Notes under the pieces: model-generated
What the model was told of the DNA's origin: nothing
The model's input: only the letters and a program-made list of their open reading frames with translations
Database searches by the model: none
DNA from: Verrucosispora sp. WMMD573
GTDB taxonomy: Bacteria > Actinomycetota > Actinomycetes > Mycobacteriales > Micromonosporaceae
Direction: 5' to 3'
Length of the DNA stretch: 64,000 bases
Assembly: GCF_027497175.1 (NCBI RefSeq)
Contig: NZ_CP114901.1
Location: 2,976,001-3,040,000, forward strand
Made by a program: the position numbers and the translations under genes
In this document: positions 8,621 to 17,135 of the stretch, in pieces
Layout: every line of letters begins with the position of its first letter
Numbering within the stretch: the first letter of the stretch is position 1

Positions 8621-9823
8621 ATGAATCATCCCCGCAGTTCCGTCCTGGGCGTCGTCCTGGCCACCGTCCTCGCCGTCACCCTCCATCCTCACTCCGCCTC
8701 CTCGGCCGGCCGCGCCGACCGGTGGACCGCTGACCTGTCGGTCGTCGACGCCGACGACGTGAACGTGCGACATGGCCGAACTGGCCTGCGACTGGCCGAC
8801 GCCCGGCCCCCGGGTGTGCCGGCCCGGCGCAGCGCGGTCGCCGAAGGCATGCTGGTGACCGCACCCCGTACCCTCAGTCGCCCGGCCACCCGGATCCGCG
8901 CCCAGGTCACCACCGCCAGCCGGCCCGGTGCCACCGCGACCGTCCAGGTCCGCGGTTGGCGCACGGCCGGCTGGACCGAGTGGCGCGACGCCGCGCCGTC
9001 GGCCGTCTTCGACCGGCCCGTCCGTCGGGTGCAGGCCCGGGTGGTGCTGACCGGCAGCCCTTCCGGTGCCAGCACCGAGGTCCGCGCCGTCCGGCTCACC
9101 GCCGACACCGTCGCCGCCGTCACCGCCGCCACCCCCGGCCTGACCTACCGGGTGTACGCGACCCGGATCGGGCTGGTCGGCGAGTTGACCGCCAACGGGC
9201 ACACGGTCCGCACCCGGGACCATTTCGTCGCATTGCCCTCCCGCCGGGGGCTGTCTCCGCGCAACACCGGCGACTACACCGTGCGGGTCTGCACCACCAC
9301 CGGCAGCCGCTGCGAGTACGCCCCGGTCTGGGACGTCGGGCCGTGGAACACCCGGGACGACTACTGGAACCTCAGTTCGGTACGGGAGAACTGGAAGGCG
9401 CTGCCGCAGGGTAGACCGCAGGCGCAGGCCGCCTACCAGGACGGCTACAACGGCGGGCGGGACCAGTTCGGCCGGGTGGTGCTCAACCCGGCCGGCATCG
9501 ACCTCGCCGACGGAACGTTCTGGGACGGGTTGCAACTGTCCACGAACGCCTGGGTCGACGTGGCGTACCTGTGGACCGGCACCGGCCCCCGAGGGGTGGT
9601 CGGTGACGGGCCGCTGACCGTGCGGTCTGGTCCCAGCACCGGCTACCAGTCCCGGGGCCTGGCCGCCCAGTACGCCAACGTGCCGATCCAGTGTTACGTG
9701 ATCGGGCAGACTATCGCCGGTCCGTACCGGACGACCAACCGGTGGAACCGCCTGGCCAGCGGGCAGTTCGTCAGCCACGCGTACATCTCGACGGTCTGGG
9801 GTGGGTCGGTGCCGCTCTGCTGA
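8621..9823 (+). CDS. Secreted protein with C-terminal SH3-like domain
   Basis: An N-terminal signal peptide is visible (hydrophobic stretch after NHPRSS, ending around SASSAGRA). The middle of the protein is rich in Thr, Arg and Val and looks like beta-structured repeats. The last 80 residues contain DGPLTVRSGPSTGYQSRGLA and NRWNRLASGQFVSHAYIS, characteristic of bacterial SH3 domains that bind cell-wall peptides. No catalytic motif is recognised, so a cell-wall-associated role is only an inference. ATG 8621 is preferred because AGGAG at 8609-8613 is 7 nt upstream; ATG 8615 would sit almost on top of this site. Confidence 0.7.
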   Translation: MNHPRSSVLGVVLATVLAVTLHPHSASSAGRADRWTADLSVVDADDVNVRHGRTGLRLADARPPGVPARRSAVAEGMLVTAPRTLSRPATRIRAQVTTASRPGATATVQVRGWRTAGWTEWRDAAPSAVFDRPVRRVQARVVLTGSPSGASTEVRAVRLTADTVAAVTAATPGLTYRVYATRIGLVGELTANGHTVRTRDHFVALPSRRGLSPRNTGDYTVRVCTTTGSRCEYAPVWDVGPWNTRDDYWNLSSVRENWKALPQGRPQAQAAYQDGYNGGRDQFGRVVLNPAGIDLADGTFWDGLQLSTNAWVDVAYLWTGTGPRGVVGDGPLTVRSGPSTGYQSRGLAAQYANVPIQCYVIGQTIAGPYRTTNRWNRLASGQFVSHAYISTVWGGSVPLC

Positions 9824-9911
9824 GACCGGCACCAGAGCCGGGTCGGCGTCCTCCCAGGCCGGCCCGGCTCGCCGCGTCAGCGGGTGCTGTTGGCTGCCGG
9901 TGCTGGCCGGC

Positions 9912-10184
9912 TCAGGGCAACTCCTCCGGTCTCGGAGGGCGCACCAACTCCTGGTACCGGGGGTGGCAGGCGCCGTAGACGGCGAAGTTGAGGCGGGCGT
10001 GCGACAGGCTCAGGTCCCCGTTCGCCCCGCCGCGTACGACGTCCGCGTCGGCGTCGCCCTGACCGTCATCTGTCCAGAAACAGACCGGGCAGGTGCCGCC
10101 GCCGGTCCGGTACGCGCAGCAGGGACAAGCGGCGGGAACCCAGCGATCATCCACCTTGACAGCTTTCCACAGTAGACGCTTCAT
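9912..10184 (-). CDS. Cysteine-rich CPCC family protein
   Basis: This is a small 90-residue protein with the CPCC motif (AACPCCAYRT) followed by CPVCFW, the hallmark of the Cys_rich_CPCC family, which probably binds zinc. The family's function is not known. The start overlaps the stop of the upstream SAM hydrolase gene by ATGA (10181-10184), implying translational coupling. Longer in-frame readings upstream lie inside that gene and are Arg-rich, so they are rejected. Confidence 0.75.
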   Translation of the reverse strand: MKRLLWKAVKVDDRWVPAACPCCAYRTGGGTCPVCFWTDDGQGDADADVVRGGANGDLSLSHARLNFAVYGACHPRYQELVRPPRPEELP

Positions 10185-11092
10185 CCGTGTTGTCCGGGAG
10201 CGTCCCCCACGACGCCGTAACCCCGGACCCGCAGCAGCGTACCCGGGACCACCGCGAGCAGTTCGGCGGCGTGTCCACCGTTGACGGAAAGTGCAACCCG
10301 GCCGGCGGAGTCGGCGTGCGCCACCAGGGCGCCGACCGGGACGTCGCCGAACGTACGTCCGTGCACCACGTCCCGTTCCCACCTGCCGACACCCGTCGGG
10401 CCGTCCTCGGCGGCCGGGTCGTGCGCCGGCTCGCCGGTCGCCGGGTCTACCCGCACCCGCGCCGGCAGCGGGTCCAGCAGCTCGGCCGGGGCGGCCAACT
10501 GGACGTTGCCGAAATGGTCCACCGTCACCACCTCGGCCACGAACCCGTCCGGCAGTCGGCGGACCAGCGGTTCGGGTAGCCGCACCAGCGTCGCCGGCTC
10601 GACCGGCGGGCCGGCCTCGGCCAGCGGGGCGCCGAGAGCCAGGTGGGCCGCGACCGGGGCGAAGACGTCGCGCCCGTGGAAGGTGGCCGACACCCGGGGC
10701 GCCAACCAGCGCGGATTGGTCAGCTCCACCGCCTCGGTAACCCCGCCGAGCGCCTCGGCGGCGTCGAGCAGCAGGCCGTTGTCGGGTCCCACCAGCAGAC
10801 CACCGGGTGTGCCCAGCGCGACACCCCGGCGGTTCGTACCGACACCGGGGTCGACCACCGCCACGTGCACCCCCGGCGGCAGCTGCGGCACGGTCTGGGC
10901 CAGCACCGCCGCGCCCCGCCGGATGTCACCCGGCGGCACCAGGTGGGTCACGTCGATGACCCGCAGCGCTGGCGCGACGCGGGCGATCACTCCGTGGCAG
11001 ACCGCCACGAAGCCGTCGGCGAGGCCGTAGTCGGTGGTCAGCGAGAGGGCCTCGGCCGGTGGCTGGGACTTGCGGGCAGCGCTGCTGGTCAC
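10181..11092 (-). CDS. SAM hydroxide adenosyltransferase (DUF62 family)
   Basis: Members of this family hydrolyse S-adenosylmethionine to adenosine and methionine. They are relatives of the fluorinase and chlorinase but use hydroxide. Diagnostic segments are LTTDYGLADGFV, VVDPGVGTNRRGVAL, GPDNGLL and DHFGNVQL. The insertion loop that marks the fluorinase is not apparent. GTG 11092 is chosen because family similarity begins with LSLTTDYG a few residues later; the Shine-Dalgarno sequence is weak. Length is 303 residues. The gene is followed, with ATGA overlap, by a CPCC protein. Its physiological purpose in actinomycetes is unclear; control of SAM levels is one idea. Confidence 0.85.
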   Translation of the reverse strand: MTSSAARKSQPPAEALSLTTDYGLADGFVAVCHGVIARVAPALRVIDVTHLVPPGDIRRGAAVLAQTVPQLPPGVHVAVVDPGVGTNRRGVALGTPGGLLVGPDNGLLLDAAEALGGVTEAVELTNPRWLAPRVSATFHGRDVFAPVAAHLALGAPLAEAGPPVEPATLVRLPEPLVRRLPDGFVAEVVTVDHFGNVQLAAPAELLDPLPARVRVDPATGEPAHDPAAEDGPTGVGRWERDVVHGRTFGDVPVGALVAHADSAGRVALSVNGGHAAELLAVVPGTLLRVRGYGVVGDAPGQHG

Positions 11093-11257
11093 GGCACCGG
11101 ATCGTACGCCGGTGTCCGCCGCTACACGACGGATGGCACCGTTGCGGAAGCCGTGACTCCGGCGTTTCCTGATGCCGGATTGCCGACAGCGTGGCTGACC
11201 GACCGGCCACTGCCGGTGGCGATCCTGGTTGGACAGACTGCGGGGGTGAGTCACCGG

Positions 11258-11851
11258 ATGCTGCCAACCGTCGTTCTGCTCATGGTCACCATCGCCCTCG
11301 CCGGATGCGGGGCCGATCAGGACCCGCCCGCCGCCGCACCGACAGTCGGCAACCCATCGGCGGATCCGACCCCACCGGCCGGCCCGGACGCCGCCACTCC
11401 GTCGACCGGCGCGGCGAGCCCGACCGCCCCGGGCAGTGCCGTGCCGCCGCCGTCGACCCCACCGGCGACCACCGGGCCGAAGCCCGACGGCACCACCGAG
11501 CGGCGCCCGCCGAGCCCGCCTCCGGTCGAGCTACCGCCGCGGCAGGCCGGCGAGCCGACCGGCCGGGAGGTCGTGGCGGCGTTCCGGGCGGCCGGGCTCA
11601 AGGCGGCCAACGTCCGGGACCGCTCCGTCGACTGTGGGCCGGACGGGCTGGGGTTGGGCTGCTCGGAGCTGGTCGTGACCGACAACGTGGCCGTCTACGT
11701 CTTCCCGGACGAGAGCAGCGCCGGTGACCTGGCCGAGCGGTGGAGCGGCGCCGCCTACCGCAACGGCACCGTGGTACTCAACTACCTTGAGGCACCGACC
11801 CCGCCCGCCGACCGCCCCCGCTACGAGAAGGTCCTCGACAAACTCCGCTGA
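11258..11851 (+). CDS. Putative secreted lipoprotein
   Basis: A classical lipobox (TIALAGC) follows a short hydrophobic leader, so the protein should be diacylated on that cysteine and anchored outside the membrane. After it comes a roughly 70-residue Pro/Thr/Ala-rich linker, then a compact C-terminal domain beginning TGREVVAAFRAAGLKAANVR and containing two cysteines (DCGPDG, LGCSEL) that could form a disulphide. The family is not recognised. ATG 11258 is used; GTG 11246 is an in-frame alternative four codons earlier. The gene is divergent from the SAM hydrolase and converges on lhr with only 7 bp between. Confidence 0.7.
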   Translation: MLPTVVLLMVTIALAGCGADQDPPAAAPTVGNPSADPTPPAGPDAATPSTGAASPTAPGSAVPPPSTPPATTGPKPDGTTERRPPSPPPVELPPRQAGEPTGREVVAAFRAAGLKAANVRDRSVDCGPDGLGLGCSELVVTDNVAVYVFPDESSAGDLAERWSGAAYRNGTVVLNYLEAPTPPADRPRYEKVLDKLR

Positions 11852-11858
11852 AGCCGCT

Positions 11859-14800
11859 CTACGTACGCAGCCGGAGGCCGCGGGGGGTGGTGCGGAAGCC
11901 GGCGGCGGTCAGGGCGTCGCGCAGCGGCGACGAGCGTACGGACTCGCCGTCGGCGCGTTCCACCGAGATCGGGCCCAGCGCGCCGGAGTGGACGGCGTCG
12001 GCCAGGGCCTTGCCGGCCGCGGCCAGCGCGTCGACGTCGTCGGTGAAGGAGAGCAGCGTCCGCCCACCCCGCTCCACGTAGAGCGCCAACCCGCCCTCGA
12101 CCAGCACGACAAGCGCCCCGGCCTTGCGACCCGCCCGGTGCCCGGTGGCCGGCGGTGAGGTCGCGTCACCGGAGTCGACGGCACGCTCGGGCCAGGGCAG
12201 CGCCGCGCCGTACGGGTTCGCCGGATCGGTGGCCGCCAGCACCACGGTGGCCCCGCCCCGCCGGCCGCCGTCGAGCGGATCGGCGCCGGCGCGGATCCGG
12301 TCCACCGCGCCGGGCACCGCGAACTGCGCTGCGCCCAGCCCGTCGACGAAGTAGCCGCGCCGCGCCGCGCCGCGCTCCTCGAGCGCGGACAGCACCGGGT
12401 AGACGGCGGCGAACCCTCCCACCACCTGCTCGGCCACGACCGCGCCCCGGGTCAGCACACCGTGCCGTTCGAGCAGGACATCGGCGAGGGCGGCGGCGCG
12501 GCGGGTCGGGTCGGTGTCCCGCGCCGGCAACCGCGACCAGCGCCCGGCCACCGTGGGCGGCCCACCACGACTCGGCAGCGCCGCCCGTCCCGGGCGGCGG
12601 TAACGACCCCGGGCCGCGGTCGGGCGGGCGCGGTGCGCGCCACCCGCGCCCAGGACCGCCCGCAACGGTGCCAGGGTGTCGTTGGTGAGGTGACCGGCCC
12701 AGACCAGGTCCCAGATGACCGCGGTCAGCTCGACATCGTCGGTGGCACCGACCCGGTCGGCCAGGGGCCGGAAGAACAGCGCCTGCCCGTCGTCGAGGGC
12801 GGCCAGCACCGCCTCGTGCAGGGGCGTACGCGTGGCCGTGTCATCCGGCGGCGGAAGCAGCAGCGGAGCCGAGTCGGCGTACGCCAGGCTGACCCAGCCG
12901 TCCCCACCGGAGATCGCGCCCGCGCCGGCCCACAGCACCTCGCCGCTGGCGCACAGCTCGTCGAGCTGGGCGGGAGAGTAGTCGGCGACCCGGGCGGGGA
13001 GTACCAGCCGTTCCAGCGCCGACGCGGGCACCGAGGCACCCTGCAACTGCTCGACCGTCGCGGCCACCGCCTCGACCCCGCGAGCCGAGGAGCCCACCTG
13101 CTGCCAGCGGGGCAGGAAGGTGGCCAGGGCCTGCGGTGGTACCGGCTCGATCTCGCGGCGCAGCGCGGCGAGGGAACGGCGGCGCAGCAGGCGCAGCACC
13201 TCGGCGTCGCACCACTGGGTGCCGGCCGTGTCCGGAGTGAACTCGCCGGACACCACCCGGCCGGTGGCGGCCAGCCGGCGCAGCGTCTGCTCGACCACGA
13301 AGACCCCCAACCCGAACCGGGCCGCGCAGCCGGCGGCGGTGAACGGGGTGTGGGTGCGGGCGTACCGGGCCACCAGGTCGCCGAGCGGGTCGGCGACCGG
13401 TTCGAGATATGCCTCGGCGACACCGACCGGCAGGGCGACGCCGAGGGCGTCCCGCAGCCGGCCGGCATCCTCGACGCCGACCCAGCGTTCCTGACCGGCG
13501 ATGCGGACCCGCAGCACCCGCCGGGCGGCGGCCAGGTCGGTCAGCCACGCCTCGGGCACCCCGCGTTCGGCCAGCTCAGCCATGCTCAGGTCGCCGAGCT
13601 GCCGCAGCAGCTCGACCACGTCCTCGGTGTCGCGGGCGCGGCGCTGCGCGGTGAGCCAGCGCAACTGCCGCTCGGTTTCGGAGAGCACCGCCGGATCGAG
13701 CAGCTCGCGCAGGTCGACCCGGCCGAGCAGCTCACCCAGCAGGGCCGAATCCAGCGTGAGGGCGGCGGCTCGGCGTTCCGCCAGCGGGGCGTCGCCCTCG
13801 TAGAGGAAGGCGCCGACGTAGCCGAAGAGCAGCGAGCGGGCGAACGGGGACGGCCGGGCGCTCTCCACCTCGACCAGGCGTACCCGGCGGCCGGCCAGGT
13901 CGCGCATGACCTCGGTCAGGGCGGGCAGATCGAAGACGTCCTGGAGGCACTCCCGCGCCGCCTCCAGGGTGACCGGGAAGTCGGCGTACTCCCGGGCCAC
14001 GTCGAGCAGTTGGGCGGCGCGCTGTCGTTGCTGCCAGAGCGGCTGGCGGCGGCGTGGATCCCGGCGGGGCAGCAGCAGCGACCTAGCGGCGCACTCGCGG
14101 AACCGGGCGGCGAACAGTGTCGAGGTGCCGACCGACTCCTCCACCAGCTGGGCGATCTCCTCCGGATCGAAGGCCACCACGTCGGCGCCGGGCGGAGTGT
14201 CGGCGGTGTCCGGCAACCGGACCACGATCCCGTCGTCGGCGGGCATCACCTGCGCGTCGACCCCGTAGCGCTCGGCGAGCCGGCGGCCGATGGCCAACGC
14301 CCAGGGTGCGTTGACCCGGGCGCCCAGGACGCTGTGCACGGCCAGCCGCCAGTCACCCAGCTCGTCGCGGAAGCGTTCGACGACGATCGTCCGGTCGTCC
14401 GGCAGGGCCCGGGTCGCCACCCGCTGCTCGTGCAGGTAGGTGACCAGGTTCCCGGCGGCCCAGTCGTCCAGCCCGGTGTCCCGCAGTGCGGCCGTGGCCT
14501 GCTCGGTGTCCTGCCGAAGCAGGGCCCGCACCCGGGCACCTATCGCCCGGCCCAGTTCCACCGGCCGGCCCGGCTGGTCGCCCTTCCAGAAAGGCATCTT
14601 CGCCGCCTGCCCGGGAGCGGGGGAGACCAGCACCCGGTCCGGCGTGATCTCCTCGATCCGCCAGGACGAGGAACCGAGCAGGAAGACGTCACCGACGCGG
14701 GACTCGTAGACCATCTCCTCGTCCAGCTCGCCGACCCGGGCGGCCCGTTCCGCCCCGGCCAGGAAGACGCCGAACAACCCCCGGTCGGGGATGGTGCCGC

Positions 14801-16427
14801 CGCTGGTCACCGCGAGCCGTTGAGCGCCGGGACGGCCGGTCAGCACGTCGGTGGCGCGATCCCAGACCAGTCGGGGGCGAAGCTCGGCGAAGGCGGTCGA
14901 CGGGTAGCGGCCGGAGAGCATGTCCAGTACGGCGTGCAGCGCGGAGTCGGGCAGCTCGGCGAAGGGCGCGGCCCGACGGACGACGGTCGCCAGGTCGCCG
15001 ATCCGCCATTCGTCCAGTGCCACCATCGCGACGACCTGCTGGGCCAGCACGTCCAGCGGATTGCGGGGATGGTGCAACTCCTCGATGGCGGCCTCGCCCA
15101 TCCGCTCGGCGACCACGGCGCAGGAGAGCAGGTCGCCCCGGTGCTTGGGCAGGACCACCCCCCGCGACACCGCGCCGACCTGGTGTCCGGCCCGGCCGAC
15201 TCGTTGCAGGCCGGCGGCCACGCTCGGCGGCGCCTCGATCTGCACGACCAGGTCGACCGCGCCCATGTCGATGCCGAGTTCGAGGCTGGAGGTGGCCACC
15301 ACGGCCGGCAGCCGGCCCGCCTTGAGCGCCTCCTCGATCTGCCGGCGTTCCTCCCGGGAGACGCTGCCGTGGTGCGCCCGGGCGATCACCGGCGGGGCAC
15401 CGGAAACCGCGCCGGCCTGGGCCATCATCTCGGCCGGCGTCCGGGCGGCCGGGCCGGCGACGGGTGACGTCGCCGTGGCCGTGTCGTCGGCGGCCAGTTC
15501 GTTGAGCCGGGCGCAGAGACGTTCGGCACCGCGTCGGGAGTTGGTGAAGACGATCGTCGATCGGTGGGCCCTGATCAGGGCGAAGACCCGTTCCTCGACG
15601 GCTGGCCAGATGGACGCCGTGCGGGGGCCGGCGAGGTCGTCCTCCGGCGTCGGCTGCTCGTCGAGGCGGGTCATGTCCTCCACCGGCACCTGGACACTGA
15701 CCTCGATTGTCTTGGCGGTCGCCGGGGCCACCACCTCGACCGGGCGGGCGCCGCCGAGGAAGCGGGCGCACTCGTCCAGCGGCCGGACGGTGGCAGAGAG
15801 CCCGATGCGCTGTGCCGGGGCGGGCAGCAACTCGTCGAGCCGCTCCAGGGAGAGCGCCAGGTGAGCACCGCGTTTGGTGCCGGCGACCGCGTGCACCTCG
15901 TCGACTATCACGGTCTCCACACCACGCAGCGAGTCCCGTGCGGCCGAGGTGAGCAGCAGGAACAGCGACTCCGGCGTGGTGATCAGGATGTCCGGCGGGG
16001 TACGGGCGAAGGCCCGCCGCTCGTCGGCCGGCGTGTCACCGGTGCGCATTCCGACAGTGATGTCCGGCGGGGGTAGGGCGAGCCGGCTGGCGGCCTGCCG
16101 GATGCCGGTGAGCGGGGCACGGAGATTGCGTTCGACGTCGACCGCGAGCGCCTTGAGTGGACTGACGTAGAGCACCCGGCAGCGCTGTCGAGGATCCGCC
16201 GGTGCCGTCGCGCGGGACAGCCGATCGAGTGACCACAGGAACGCGGCGAGGGTCTTGCCGGAGCCGGTGGGTGCGACAACCAGGGCGTGCCGGCCGGCGG
16301 CGACAGCGTTCCAGGCGCCAGCCTGCGCCGCCGTGGGCGCGGCGAACGCCGCGCCGAACCACTCCCGGGTCGCCGGGCCGAACCGGGAGAGCACCTGCTC
16401 GCCGGAGGCCGTGCTGGAATCCGCCAC
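11859..16427 (-). CDS. lhr: Lhr-type large superfamily 2 DNA helicase
   Basis: Lhr is an ATP-dependent 3'-5' helicase/translocase induced by DNA damage in mycobacteria. The 1522-residue product has the family's full length. Motif I is APTGSGKT (residues 52-59), motif II is DEVH (176-179), and the helicase C domain contains SSLELGIDMGAVDLVVQIEA and QRVGRAGHQ. These are followed by the Lhr winged-helix and core region, then the long C-terminal extension typical of full Lhr. The start is GTG 16427 with a weak site (GCAGGA). The gene converges on the lipoprotein gene. A spurious overlapping frame on the other strand is a codon-usage artefact. Confidence 0.93.
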   Translation of the reverse strand: MADSSTASGEQVLSRFGPATREWFGAAFAAPTAAQAGAWNAVAAGRHALVVAPTGSGKTLAAFLWSLDRLSRATAPADPRQRCRVLYVSPLKALAVDVERNLRAPLTGIRQAASRLALPPPDITVGMRTGDTPADERRAFARTPPDILITTPESLFLLLTSAARDSLRGVETVIVDEVHAVAGTKRGAHLALSLERLDELLPAPAQRIGLSATVRPLDECARFLGGARPVEVVAPATAKTIEVSVQVPVEDMTRLDEQPTPEDDLAGPRTASIWPAVEERVFALIRAHRSTIVFTNSRRGAERLCARLNELAADDTATATSPVAGPAARTPAEMMAQAGAVSGAPPVIARAHHGSVSREERRQIEEALKAGRLPAVVATSSLELGIDMGAVDLVVQIEAPPSVAAGLQRVGRAGHQVGAVSRGVVLPKHRGDLLSCAVVAERMGEAAIEELHHPRNPLDVLAQQVVAMVALDEWRIGDLATVVRRAAPFAELPDSALHAVLDMLSGRYPSTAFAELRPRLVWDRATDVLTGRPGAQRLAVTSGGTIPDRGLFGVFLAGAERAARVGELDEEMVYESRVGDVFLLGSSSWRIEEITPDRVLVSPAPGQAAKMPFWKGDQPGRPVELGRAIGARVRALLRQDTEQATAALRDTGLDDWAAGNLVTYLHEQRVATRALPDDRTIVVERFRDELGDWRLAVHSVLGARVNAPWALAIGRRLAERYGVDAQVMPADDGIVVRLPDTADTPPGADVVAFDPEEIAQLVEESVGTSTLFAARFRECAARSLLLPRRDPRRRQPLWQQRQRAAQLLDVAREYADFPVTLEAARECLQDVFDLPALTEVMRDLAGRRVRLVEVESARPSPFARSLLFGYVGAFLYEGDAPLAERRAAALTLDSALLGELLGRVDLRELLDPAVLSETERQLRWLTAQRRARDTEDVVELLRQLGDLSMAELAERGVPEAWLTDLAAARRVLRVRIAGQERWVGVEDAGRLRDALGVALPVGVAEAYLEPVADPLGDLVARYARTHTPFTAAGCAARFGLGVFVVEQTLRRLAATGRVVSGEFTPDTAGTQWCDAEVLRLLRRRSLAALRREIEPVPPQALATFLPRWQQVGSSARGVEAVAATVEQLQGASVPASALERLVLPARVADYSPAQLDELCASGEVLWAGAGAISGGDGWVSLAYADSAPLLLPPPDDTATRTPLHEAVLAALDDGQALFFRPLADRVGATDDVELTAVIWDLVWAGHLTNDTLAPLRAVLGAGGAHRARPTAARGRYRRPGRAALPSRGGPPTVAGRWSRLPARDTDPTRRAAALADVLLERHGVLTRGAVVAEQVVGGFAAVYPVLSALEERGAARRGYFVDGLGAAQFAVPGAVDRIRAGADPLDGGRRGGATVVLAATDPANPYGAALPWPERAVDSGDATSPPATGHRAGRKAGALVVLVEGGLALYVERGGRTLLSFTDDVDALAAAGKALADAVHSGALGPISVERADGESVRSSPLRDALTAAGFRTTPRGLRLRT

Positions 16428-16498
16428 GAACCAATCCTGCCCCCGGGTACCGACATTCGTCCGGCGCGTACCCGGTGCCGTATGCCCTGTTAGGGCGC

Positions 16499-16574
16499 TT
16501 AAAGTTACTTGCGCCTAGAATCCGTTAAGTCTTACTTAACTGCTTGCTCTTGCCAGGCAACATAAAGTAACTTC
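16499..16574. promoter_or_regulatory. AT-rich control region with nested inverted repeats
   Basis: The gap between lhr and the small gene at 16608 has a strikingly low-GC island. TTAAGT-CTT-ACTTAA (about 16524-16538) is a perfect palindrome. It lies inside a wider pair, AAGTTACTT (16502-16510) and AAGTAACTT (16564-16572), which are exact reverse complements about 53 bp apart. All share an ACTT/AAGT core. A TAGAAT hexamer at about 16515 could be a -10 box. The arrangement suggests binding of a dimeric repressor at several related sites controlling the small gene, lhr, or both. Confidence 0.5.
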
Positions 16575-16607
16575 ACCCGCGGTGTGGCGGGCGGTGGAGG
16601 GGGTCGG

Positions 16608-16988
16608 ATGGCCGTCGAGGAGCGGAGCACGAGGCCCGGCACCGACATCCTGATCCGCAAGGTCGACAGCCATGTCACCGCCCTGCGTGCCGGGCTGCAC
16701 GGCCCAGAGCTCGAACTGGCCGAGCAGCTCGCCAGTTGCCTGCGCGAGCTGGTCGTCTCCACCGCGCAGGCCAGCGCGGCCGACCGTGCCCAGGTGCGGG
16801 CCGCCGTGCACTATTTCGTCCTGCGTCGCGAGAGCCGTGGCCGGTTGTTGTCCGTCCGGTCCCTGGCCGCCGCGCAGCGACTGGTCAACCGGGCCGCGTT
16901 CCAGCTGGGCCGGCCGGACCTGGTCGTCGAGGGCCGCCCTGGACGCGGCGGCGGAAGCGCCGCGACGGATGCCGCCACGCACAGCTGA
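16608..16988 (+). CDS. Small conserved-looking hypothetical protein
   Basis: A 126-residue soluble protein without membrane segments or a signal peptide. The central part is predicted to be helical (ELELAEQLASCLRELVVSTA, then HYFVLRRESRGRLLSVRSLA) and the C-terminus is Gly- and Arg-rich. No family is recognised. The start is ATG 16608 with GGAGGGGG just upstream. An unusual AT-rich region with several inverted repeats precedes it, suggesting tight regulation. It lies between lhr (divergent) and the Mrp operon (same strand, 147 bp away). Confidence 0.65.
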   Translation: MAVEERSTRPGTDILIRKVDSHVTALRAGLHGPELELAEQLASCLRELVVSTAQASAADRAQVRAAVHYFVLRRESRGRLLSVRSLAAAQRLVNRAAFQLGRPDLVVEGRPGRGGGSAATDAATHS

Positions 16989-17135
16989 TTCGGCCCTTCC
17001 CGGTAGTTCGTCGCATTGACGGCGAAAGTGTGCTTATTTCGGGAAAAGCATCCAAGGCGCGCTGAACTGTCGTCTGATCGCTGCTAGACCCCCAACCCCC
17101 GTGGGGCGTCTCGGCCACCTCGACCGGGAGCGCGC

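Noticed and set aside
10643..11257. Long upstream in-frame extension of the lipoprotein gene
   Set aside because: It runs antisense through the SAM hydrolase gene; the lipobox requires a start at 11246 or 11258.
12462..15467. A 1001-codon open frame on the plus strand inside lhr
   Set aside because: It is the antisense shadow of the helicase gene, with no domain and an amino-acid composition typical of shadows in GC-rich DNA.
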